Assembly: GCA_035192965.1 (NCBI GenBank)
Contig: CP136571.1
Location: 1,384,501-1,448,500, forward strand
DNA length: 64,000 nt
Direction of reading: 5' to 3'
DNA from: Fuscovulum sp.
Lineage (GTDB): Bacteria; Pseudomonadota; Alphaproteobacteria; Rhodobacterales; Rhodobacteraceae
The notes beneath the pieces are model-generated. The model saw nothing but the letters and a program-made list of their open reading frames with translations. It was not told where the DNA came from and made no database searches. Made by a program: the position numbers and the translations under genes. Every line of letters begins with the position of its first letter. The stretch's first letter is position 1. Of this stretch, positions 55,299 through 64,000 are shown in pieces.

Positions 55299-58210
55299 GG
55301 CTCGCCGGTAAGGGACTGATCGACCGCAGCCAACCTGTGAGCTTCACCTTCGACGGGCGCAGCTATCAGGGCTACCAGGGGGACACGCTGGCCTCGGCCT
55401 TGCTGGCCAATGATGTGCGTCTGGTGGGGCGCAGCTTCAAATACCACCGTCCGCGCGGCGTGCTGACGGCAGGCAGCGAAGAGCCGAACGCGATGGTCGA
55501 AATCCTTGAGGGCAACCAGCAGACCCCGAATGTCCGCGCCACGGTGCAGGAACTGTTCGACGGTCTGTCCGCCCGCAGCCAGAACCGGTTCCCGTCGCTG
55601 AAATTCGACCTTCTGTCGGTCAATGACCTTGCCGCGCCCTTCCTGTCGGCGGGGTTCTATTACAAGACTTTCATGTGGCCGCGCCCCTTGTGGGAAAAGC
55701 TGTATGAGCCGCTGATCCGCCGCGCGGCGGGTCTTGGTTCGCTGTCTGGCAAGCATGACGAAGCGCAGTATGAAAAGGCCTGGGCCTTTTGCGATGTGCT
55801 GGTGATTGGCTCTGGCCCGACCGGCCTGATGGCCGCGCTGACCGCCGCGCAGGCGGGGGCGGATGTGATCCTGGCCGAAGAGGATGCCCGCATGGGCGGC
55901 CGCTTGCTTGCCGAAAATCTTCGCATCGATGGGCAACCCGGCGCGGATTGGGCCGATGCCGTGCTGGCCGAGTTGCGCGCAATGCCCAATGTGCGCCTGA
56001 TGACCCGCACCTCGGTGACCGGGGCCTATGATGACGGCACCTTCGGCGCGCTGGAGCGGGTTGGGCTGCATGTCAAACCCGCCCCACATCTGCCGCGCGA
56101 ATGTTTCTGGCGCATCGTGGCGGGGCAGGCGGTGCTGGCCGCCGGCGCGCTGGAACGGCCGCTGGCCTTTCCCGACAATGACCGCCCCGGCATCATGCTG
56201 GCCTCGGCTGTGCGCAGCTATCTGCACCGTTACGGCGTGGTGCCGGGAAGCCGCATTACCGTCATCGCCAACAACGATGCCGCCCGCGCCACCGCGCGCG
56301 ATCTGATGGCGGCTGGCGTCAAGGTGACCGCCATCCTCGACACCCGCCCCGATGCCACGGCGCTGGAGGATTGCCCGGTCTACCTGAACGCCCAGATCAC
56401 CGGCACGGCCGGGCGGCTTGGCCTGTCGTCAATCACCTTCCGCCATGCGGGCGGCACAGCGACGCTGGAAACCGATTGTCTTGCCATGTCGGGCGGATGG
56501 AACCCCACGGTCCATTTGACCTGCCACATGAACGGCCGCCCCTTGTGGCGCGAGGATATCGCCGCCTTCATCCCCGCCCCCGATGCCGTGCCGCGCCTGA
56601 CGCCTGCCGGGGCCTGCAACGGTGCCTTCTCAACCGCCGCCTGTCTGCGTGACGGGATAGAGGCCGCCCGCACCGCCCTTGCCGCGCTGGGCAAGACCGC
56701 CCCGGACATGCCCCTGCCGGTGACCGAGGACGCGCCTTATGCCATCACACCCTTCTGGCAGACGCCGGGGGTTGAGGGCCGCCAATGGCTCGATTTCGCC
56801 AATGACGTGACGACCAAGGATGTAAAGCTGTCGGCGCAGGAAAACTTCCGCAGCGTCGAGCATATGAAGCGCTACACGACACAGGGCATGGCCCCCGATC
56901 AGGGCAAAAACTCCAACGTGGCGGCGCTGGCGATCCTTGCTGATGCCACCGGGCGCGGCATTCCGCAGACCGGGACCACCACCTTCCGCCCGCCCTATAT
57001 CCCCACCTCCATCGCCGCAATGGGGGCGGGCGGGCGCGGCGCGGGCTTTGCGCCGCAACGCTTTCTCACCTCCGATCAGGCCAGCCGCGACCGGGGTGCC
57101 CCGATGATCGAGGCGGGGCTGTGGTATCGGCCCAGCTATTTCCCCAAACCGGGTGAGACGACATGGCTGGAGGCCTGCAACCGCGAGGTCCGCATGGTGC
57201 GCGGCAGCGTGGGCGTGGCCGATGTCTCCACTCTCGGCAAGATTGATATTCAGGGCAAGGATGCGGCGCGCTTTCTGGATTTCGTCTATACCAACACCTT
57301 CTCCACCCTGCCCGTGGGCCGCGTCCGCTATGGGCTGATGCTGCGCGAGGATGGGCTGGTGCTGGATGACGGCACCACCGCGCGGCTGGGGGAAAACCAC
57401 TATCTTATGACGACCACCACCGCCGCCGCCGGATTGGTGATGCGCCATCTGGATTTCGTGCATCAGGCCTTTTGTGCGGGCTGGGATGTGCGCTTCATCT
57501 CGGTGACAGAAGGCTGGGCGCAATTCGCCGTCGCTGGGCCAAAGGCGCGCGATCTGCTGGCCACGCTGCTGGGCGAGGCGCCCAACCTGCCCTTCATGGG
57601 GGTGACGGACATCACGCTCGGCTCCACCCCGGCGCGGTTGTTCCGCATTTCGTTCTCGGGCGAGGAAGGGTATGAGATCGCCGTTCCCACCCGCTTTGGC
57701 GAGGCGCTGTTCCGCGACCTGCTGGCGCGGGCCGAAACCATGGGCGGCGGTCCTTATGGGATGGAGGCGCTCAACGTCTTGCGGATCGAGAAGGGCTTCA
57801 TCACCCATGCCGAGATTCATGGCCGCACCACGGCCTTTGACATCGGCATGGAAAAGATGGTGTCGGCCAAGAAGGACTGCATCGGCAAGGCCGCCGCCAC
57901 GCGGCCCGGCATGCACGGGCCAGAGCGGGAACAGTTGGTGGGCTTGAGGGCCAGTGCCGCCATGACGGCAGGCGCGCATGTCTTCACCCCCGGCGACCGG
58001 GTGCATCGTGAAACCGATCAGGGCTATATCACCTCGGTCTGCTGGTCACCCACGCTGGAGGCGCATCTGGCGCTGGCTTTCGTCAAGGATGGCCGCGCGC
58101 GACATGGGCAAAAGGTCCGCGTCGTCGATCACCTGCGCAAGATCGATGTGATGGCCGAAATCACCGATCCCGTGTTCCATGACAAGGAAGGGGCAAAGCT
58201 CCGTGCCTGA
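55295..58210 (+). CDS. soxA: Sarcosine oxidase subunit alpha
   Basis: The 971-residue subunit has an N-terminal 2Fe-2S-type fold without cluster (GLIDRSQPVSFTFDGRSYQG), a pyridine-nucleotide oxidoreductase domain binding NAD (VIGSGPTGLMAALTAAQAGA), and a C-terminal glycine-cleavage T-like folate domain (from about residue 590, with GEEGYEIAVP). It transfers the methyl group as formaldehyde to tetrahydrofolate. The length is normal. Confidence 0.97.
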   Translation: MRLAGKGLIDRSQPVSFTFDGRSYQGYQGDTLASALLANDVRLVGRSFKYHRPRGVLTAGSEEPNAMVEILEGNQQTPNVRATVQELFDGLSARSQNRFPSLKFDLLSVNDLAAPFLSAGFYYKTFMWPRPLWEKLYEPLIRRAAGLGSLSGKHDEAQYEKAWAFCDVLVIGSGPTGLMAALTAAQAGADVILAEEDARMGGRLLAENLRIDGQPGADWADAVLAELRAMPNVRLMTRTSVTGAYDDGTFGALERVGLHVKPAPHLPRECFWRIVAGQAVLAAGALERPLAFPDNDRPGIMLASAVRSYLHRYGVVPGSRITVIANNDAARATARDLMAAGVKVTAILDTRPDATALEDCPVYLNAQITGTAGRLGLSSITFRHAGGTATLETDCLAMSGGWNPTVHLTCHMNGRPLWREDIAAFIPAPDAVPRLTPAGACNGAFSTAACLRDGIEAARTALAALGKTAPDMPLPVTEDAPYAITPFWQTPGVEGRQWLDFANDVTTKDVKLSAQENFRSVEHMKRYTTQGMAPDQGKNSNVAALAILADATGRGIPQTGTTTFRPPYIPTSIAAMGAGGRGAGFAPQRFLTSDQASRDRGAPMIEAGLWYRPSYFPKPGETTWLEACNREVRMVRGSVGVADVSTLGKIDIQGKDAARFLDFVYTNTFSTLPVGRVRYGLMLREDGLVLDDGTTARLGENHYLMTTTTAAAGLVMRHLDFVHQAFCAGWDVRFISVTEGWAQFAVAGPKARDLLATLLGEAPNLPFMGVTDITLGSTPARLFRISFSGEEGYEIAVPTRFGEALFRDLLARAETMGGGPYGMEALNVLRIEKGFITHAEIHGRTTAFDIGMEKMVSAKKDCIGKAAATRPGMHGPEREQLVGLRASAAMTAGAHVFTPGDRVHRETDQGYITSVCWSPTLEAHLALAFVKDGRARHGQKVRVVDHLRKIDVMAEITDPVFHDKEGAKLRA

Positions 58211-58754
58211 ACTCATCGCCAAATCCCCCCTGTCCGGCCATGCGCCCGTAGCCGTGCTCGGCACCACTCTTGCCGAGGGGCGGGCGGCCCCGATCACCTC
58301 CATCGCGCCCTTTCCGGGGCGGATGGCGCAGGTCAACGCCGCATTTGCGCCGCTCGGTCTGGCCTTTCCGCCGCCCAATGCCCAATCCACCAATGGCGAG
58401 GTCCGCCTGATCTGGACCGGTCGCGATCAGGCCTTCCTGATCGGCGCCCCGGCTCCTGATGCCTTGGCCGATCACGGCGCGCTGACGGATCAGACCGATG
58501 GCTGGGCCATTCTAACCCTGCACGGCCCTGCGGCTACGGATGCGTTGATGCGCCCCGTCCCGCTGGACCTGCGCGCGGCCAGTTTCCCCGCGGGCCGCAC
58601 CGCCCGCGCACCGCTCAACCACATGCAGGCCATCCTCTCCCGCACTGGCCCGGACGCGTTCGAGATCATGGTCTTCCGCTCCATGGCCCGCACCGCGTGG
58701 GCCGAATTGGCCGAAGCCTTGGACGTGTTGGCCGCCCGCGCCAAGGTGTCCTGA
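58203..58754 (+). CDS. soxG: Sarcosine oxidase subunit gamma
   Basis: The 183-residue product has the SoxG fold, with EVRLIWTGRDQAFLIGA, DQTDGWAILTLHGPAATDAL and FEIMVFRSMARTAWAELAE. A GTG at 58203 with GGAAGGGG nine bases upstream overlaps the soxA stop by 8 bp. An in-frame ATG at 58179 would need a 32-bp overlap and a poor ribosome site. It completes the usual sox order. Confidence 0.93.
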   Translation: MPELIAKSPLSGHAPVAVLGTTLAEGRAAPITSIAPFPGRMAQVNAAFAPLGLAFPPPNAQSTNGEVRLIWTGRDQAFLIGAPAPDALADHGALTDQTDGWAILTLHGPAATDALMRPVPLDLRAASFPAGRTARAPLNHMQAILSRTGPDAFEIMVFRSMARTAWAELAEALDVLAARAKVS

Positions 58755-58780
58755 CGCTGCGCGGGGCGGTCAGGGCAGAT

Positions 58781-58835
58781 GGGTATTTATGGCCAAGATG
58801 AAACCCACACCCTTCATCTTGGCGGCAAATACCCT
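58781..58835. repeat. Inverted pair of intergenic repeat motifs
   Basis: GGGTATTTATGGCCAAGATG (from 58781) and TTCATCTTGGCGGCAAATAC (from 58813) are near-complementary and form a long imperfect hairpin with a 10-base loop. Both arms are versions of the motif seen singly at 8106, 18076 and 54960. It is followed by GGGGGTGAATGGGCC and by AGGGGGCGGAACGCCCCCT, another hairpin at about 58863-58881, so it is probably the terminator of the sox operon. Confidence 0.65.
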
Positions 58836-59003
58836 CAGGGGGTGAATGGGCCGCAGGCCCAGAGGGGGCGGAACGCCCCCTGAACGGGCCCCGCACGCGC
58901 CGCAAGGCGCGGGTGGGGAGAATGGCCTTCGGCGGGCGGGCCTGCCCGCCTGCCGTCCGCATGATGACTGGACAGCCGCCCCCGCCCGCCCGATATAGGG
59001 ATC

Positions 59004-60977
59004 ATGTCCCTGCCGCCCGGATTCCTTGACGAACTCCGCACCCGTGTGTCCCTGAGCCAAGTCGTGGGGCGCAAGGTCACATGGGACATGCGCAAGTCCA
59101 ACATGGCCAAGGGTGACTGGTGGGCGCCGTGCCCCTTCCATCAGGAAAAATCCGCCAGCTTCCATGTCGATGATCGCAAGGGGTTCTATTACTGCTTCGG
59201 CTGCCACGCCAAGGGCGACGCGGTCACCTTCATCAAGGAAAACGACAACGTCTCTTTCATGGAAGCGGTCGAGGTTCTGGCGCGCGAGGCCGGGATGCAG
59301 ATGCCCGCGCGCGACCCGCAAGCCGCCCAGAAGGCCGACCGCCGCACCCAGCTTTCACAGGTGATGGAAGAGGCGGTCAAATGGTTCCGCTTGCAATTGA
59401 AAACCTCTGCCGCCTCGGACGCGCGCGCCTATCTTGACAAGCGCCGCATGTCACCCGCCGCGCAGGACCGCTGGGAAATCGGCTTTGCCCCGGATCAGCG
59501 GCAGGGGCTTTTTCACGCGCTGACCCAAAAGGGCATCGCGCCCGACCTGATCGTCGATGCAGGCCTTTGCGCCAAACCCGATGACGGCGGCCCCCCCTAT
59601 GACCGCTTCCGTGGCCGGATCATCTTTCCCATCCGCGACGCGCGCGGTCGCGCCATCAGCCTCGGCGGGCGGGCGATGGACCCGAACGCGCGGGCCAAAT
59701 ACCTCAACGGCCCGGAAACCGAACTCTTCGACAAGGGGCGCAACCTCTACAATCAGGCCCCCGCGCGGGAGGCGGCGGGCAAGGGTCAGCCGCTTGTGGT
59801 GGCCGAAGGCTATATGGACGTGATCGCCCTGTCCGAGGCCGGCTTCCGCGCGACCGTGGCCCCCCTCGGCACCGCAGTGACCGAAGACCAGATTCGCCTT
59901 CTGTGGCGCATCCACGATGAGCCGATCATCGCGCTGGATGGCGATGCGGCGGGCATCCGCGCCGCGCTGCGGGTGATCGACCTTGCCCTGCCGCTGTTGG
60001 AGGCGGGCAAGGGCCTGCGCTTTGCCATCCTGCCGCAGGGGATGGACCCGGACGATCTGATCAAGGCGCAGGGCGCGCCTGCGATGCAAAAGGTGCTGGA
60101 TGCCGCACAGCCCATGGTCAACCTGCTCTGGCGGCGCGAGACGGAGGGCAAGGTCTTTGACAGCCCCGAACGCAAGGCCAGCCTAGACAAAACGCTGCGC
60201 GCCGCGCTGAAGCGCATTGCCGACCCGTCCATCCGCGCCCATTACGGCGAGGATATCAAGCGCCTGCGCCTTGATCTGTTCGGCCAGAACGCCCAGCCGT
60301 TCCGCCCCTATACCCCGCGCGGGCAGGGTGGCGGCGGCAGGGCAGGCGGGCGCATCCCGTTTCAGCCCATCGCGCCCTTGCCCACCACCCGCCAGTCGCT
60401 GCTGGGATCCGCCACTACGCCGGTAGAGGAAGCGCTGCGCGAAGCGGTGATCCTTGCCACGCTTGTCACCCATCCGCGCCTGATCGCACGCTTTGAATCC
60501 GCACTGGAAAGCCTGGATTGCACGGGCGACGGTCATGCCCTGATCCGAGACCTGCTTTTGGCCCATGCCGATGCGCCCGATCCGAAAGACGCCATCGCCC
60601 GCGCAGCGCCCGCACCGCTTGACGTGCTGCTGTCCCATCCCCATGTGCGTAATGCACCCGCCCTTCTTGACCTTGCCGATACGGAACGGGCCGAATTCGC
60701 ATTGGCGCAGGATTTCTTCATCCTGTCCGCCGAACGTGGCCGCCGCCGCGAAATAGAAGAGGCCGAACAGGATATCGAAGGCGTGGTCGACGAAGGGCTG
60801 ACATGGCGCATCGCCAAGGCGAACGAGGCCCGCGCCGCCGCCCATCGCGGCCCGCAGGACAAGGTCGGCGAGGCCGTGATCTCGGCCAACGGGGTTGCGC
60901 TGGACAAGGAGGAACTTGAAGAGGCGCGGAAGGTCTTTGACAGCATCCGCTTTGACCGCCCGTCGCGCCGGCATTGA
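59004..60977 (+). CDS. dnaG: DNA primase DnaG
   Basis: The 657-residue primase has a CHC2 zinc finger (Cys43 and His46 in CPFHQEKS, Cys64 and Cys67 in YYCFGCHAKGD) and the TOPRIM catalytic core (VVAEGYMDVIAL and EPIIALDGDAAG). The C-terminal helicase-interaction region is present. It precedes rpoD, reflecting the old macromolecular-synthesis arrangement. Confidence 0.98.
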   Translation: MSLPPGFLDELRTRVSLSQVVGRKVTWDMRKSNMAKGDWWAPCPFHQEKSASFHVDDRKGFYYCFGCHAKGDAVTFIKENDNVSFMEAVEVLAREAGMQMPARDPQAAQKADRRTQLSQVMEEAVKWFRLQLKTSAASDARAYLDKRRMSPAAQDRWEIGFAPDQRQGLFHALTQKGIAPDLIVDAGLCAKPDDGGPPYDRFRGRIIFPIRDARGRAISLGGRAMDPNARAKYLNGPETELFDKGRNLYNQAPAREAAGKGQPLVVAEGYMDVIALSEAGFRATVAPLGTAVTEDQIRLLWRIHDEPIIALDGDAAGIRAALRVIDLALPLLEAGKGLRFAILPQGMDPDDLIKAQGAPAMQKVLDAAQPMVNLLWRRETEGKVFDSPERKASLDKTLRAALKRIADPSIRAHYGEDIKRLRLDLFGQNAQPFRPYTPRGQGGGGRAGGRIPFQPIAPLPTTRQSLLGSATTPVEEALREAVILATLVTHPRLIARFESALESLDCTGDGHALIRDLLLAHADAPDPKDAIARAAPAPLDVLLSHPHVRNAPALLDLADTERAEFALAQDFFILSAERGRRREIEEAEQDIEGVVDEGLTWRIAKANEARAAAHRGPQDKVGEAVISANGVALDKEELEEARKVFDSIRFDRPSRRH

Positions 60978-61115
60978 CCGGCAAAACCCCAAGGCCCGAA
61001 AAGCCCAAAGAATACGAAAGAATCACCGTTCGCACCCTTTAACCCACCGTGATTCGCGTTATTGATTCGTTGCAGGCGAACCGATTCGCATCCGCCCCGC
61101 GCCCGAGGAGACCAC

Positions 61116-63113
<1,998 letters not shown>

Positions 63114-63148
63114 GGCGGGGTTTCCCCCGCCAACGCGATAAAGTCAAA

Positions 63149-63173
63149 AGGTGCCCTCCGGGCGCCTTTTTTT
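63149..63173 (+). terminator. Rho-independent terminator of rpoD
   Basis: AGGTGCCC-TCC-GGGCGCCT forms an 8-bp stem (one G-T pair) followed by a run of seven T residues, 36 bases after the stop. It is the most classical terminator in the window. Confidence 0.95.
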
Positions 63174-63186
63174 GTTCTGCCCTTTC

Positions 63187-63540
63187 CTAGAGCACAGCTG
63201 AAACAAACTGTGCTCCGCCAAAAATCAACGCGAGAACAGCAATCTGTCTGTCCCAACTCAGGACCGCCCAACCTGCTTCGGTTAACCTATAGATGGGCTC
63301 TTTTCGTTGAAAGGCAGTTCTATTGCCGCTGAGGAACGTTTCGACGTCTCCAATTGCCACATCGTCGTGAAGAACTTCGACCCAGCCTCGCAAAAGGCAG
63401 GTCAACACATCCGCGTCGATTTTCTCGTTTCGGGGCATCGCGCGTTCGATTACCCAAACTTTTCCGGGGTTTAGGACGAGCGCTACTCGGGCCTTTGACA
63501 GTCGACGCAGCGTTCGCCGTATTCTAAACTCTCTGAACAT
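63187..63540 (-). CDS. Hypothetical protein with C-terminal membrane segment
   Basis: The 117-residue protein is basic at the N-terminus (FREFRIRRTLRRLSKARVAL) and ends in a hydrophobic segment (IAVLALIFGGAQFVSAVL), so it may be tail-anchored. GAGGTAGG lies upstream of the ATG. The middle (ITRLTEAG-like YRLTEAGWAVL) resembles a winged-helix end, but this is weak. Codon use is less GC-rich than in rpoD, suggesting acquired DNA together with the adjoining toxin-antitoxin pair. I do not recognise a family. Confidence 0.6.
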   Translation of the reverse strand: MFREFRIRRTLRRLSKARVALVLNPGKVWVIERAMPRNEKIDADVLTCLLRGWVEVLHDDVAIGDVETFLSGNRTAFQRKEPIYRLTEAGWAVLSWDRQIAVLALIFGGAQFVSAVL

Positions 63541-63611
63541 CGCACCTACCTCAGAATTAAGATCACGTCATTCTAGTGTACCTCCTAGCTAAGCGCCAAA
63601 GCTTGCAATTC

Positions 63612-63629
63612 TGTACGCAATCACGTACA
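63612..63629 (+). promoter_or_regulatory. Autoregulatory operator of the toxin-antitoxin operon
   Basis: TGTACG-CAATCA-CGTACA is a perfect 6-bp inverted repeat starting 27 bases before the antitoxin start. YefM of Escherichia coli binds TGTACA-type palindromes at the same place, so this is a likely YefM-YoeB binding site. Confidence 0.75.
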
Positions 63630-63638
63630 TTGCTCGCC

Positions 63639-63893
63639 ATGAAAACCCTCACCTCCACAGACCTCCGCGCAAACCTCTCCGCCGTCATGGACCGCGTGAA
63701 TGATGACCATGAACCCGTCATCGTCACCCGTGCCAAAGGCAAGCCCGTGGTGATGGTCAGCCTTGAAGACTGGGCCAGCATGGATGAAACAACCTATCTG
63801 CTCGCCAGCCCCGCCAATGCCCGGCTGTTGCGCGAAGGGATCGCTGCGCTGAACGCGGGGCAGGGGCAGCCGCGTGATCTGATCGACGAATGA
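63639..63893 (+). CDS. yefM: Antitoxin of the YefM (Phd/YefM) family
   Basis: The 84-residue protein has the YefM DNA-binding N-terminus (TSTDLRANLSAVMDRVNDDH), PVIVTRAKGKPVVMVSLEDW and the toxin-covering C-terminal helix (ETTYLLASPANARLLREGI). It neutralises YoeB and represses its own operon. The ATG at 63639 is chosen because it follows the operator; a longer frame would read through it. The stop overlaps the yoeB start by 4 bp. Confidence 0.94.
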   Translation: MKTLTSTDLRANLSAVMDRVNDDHEPVIVTRAKGKPVVMVSLEDWASMDETTYLLASPANARLLREGIAALNAGQGQPRDLIDE

Positions 63894-64000
63894 ACCTGCT
63901 GTTCTGGGACAAGGCCTGGGAACAATACCTGTACTGGCAGGAAACCGACAAGGCGACGTCCCGAAAACTGAACGCCCTGATCCGCGAATGTCAGCGCCAT
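63890..64000 (+). CDS. yoeB: Toxin of the YoeB family (partial, runs off the window)
   Basis: The first 37 residues are visible, including YLYWQETDKATSRKLNALIR, which matches the start of the ribosome-dependent mRNA interferase YoeB. About 48 residues including the catalytic Glu, Arg and His lie beyond the window. The 4-bp overlap with yefM is typical for translationally coupled pairs. Confidence 0.93.
   Translation, partial: MNLLFWDKAWEQYLYWQETDKATSRKLNALIRECQRH

Overview
The window is a GC-rich chromosomal segment of an alphaproteobacterium, most probably a member of the Rhodobacteraceae. The support is the hom-glpX-recJ order, a soxBDAG sarcosine oxidase operon, a dnaG-rpoD pair, the coding bias, and the recurring intergenic motif family around TTCATCTTGGCCCAAATAC. 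No rRNA is present, so genus and species cannot be fixed. Genes are dense, operons are tightly packed with many ATGA/TGATG overlaps, and most long antisense frames are codon-bias shadows.

Layout. 0.1-4.5 kb: a secreted transglutaminase-like cysteine protease, then katG divergent from a clear OxyR (both redox cysteines present) and an acyl-CoA thioesterase. 4.5-18.1 kb: two divergent operons around a palindromic promoter at about 11.4 kb. Leftward are a phytoene-desaturase-like oxidoreductase and a complete peptide-type ABC importer. Rightward are a kynurenine-formamidase-like cyclase, a second paralogous oxidoreductase, a MarR regulator and the two subunits of an indolepyruvate:ferredoxin-oxidoreductase-like enzyme. 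18.2-23.9 kb: a two-component flavin monooxygenase (flavin reductase plus RutA-like luciferase-family oxygenase), a MarR-like regulator, a class B flavin monooxygenase, an SDR and an AraC regulator. 24.0-35.1 kb: a nearly complete aerobic CoA-thioester pathway for 2-aminobenzoate or a similar 2-substituted benzoate. It has a CoA ligase, a fused aromatic monooxygenase/Old-Yellow-Enzyme reductase, two crotonases, acyl-CoA dehydrogenase, 3-hydroxyacyl-CoA dehydrogenase, 3-oxoadipyl-CoA-type thiolase, thioesterase, RidA, SDR and MarR, and an 18-bp palindromic operator in the divergent promoter.

35.1-42.9 kb is a foreign, partly ruined island ending at the 3' end of a tRNA-Glu(UUC). It carries an intact-looking fusion of a dual-specificity phosphatase with an ADP-ribosylglycohydrolase, a ParB-domain DNA methyltransferase with an altered catalytic motif (DHPY), a DUF5681 protein and a stub of terminase. 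It then carries spliced remnants of three DISARM antiphage genes (drmD, drmA, drmC) and the C-terminal part of a large serine recombinase. The DISARM remnant and the phosphatase/glycohydrolase fusion are the most notable defence-related content.

43.0-64.0 kb returns to core genome: recJ, glpX and hom (with an array of four palindromes between hom and glpX), a small lipoprotein, a pirin, three Tad-type pilus proteins, glutamate dehydrogenase, sarcosine oxidase soxB-soxD-soxA-soxG, dnaG, rpoD with a strong terminator, a small unknown membrane protein, and a YefM-YoeB toxin-antitoxin pair whose toxin gene runs off the end of the window.
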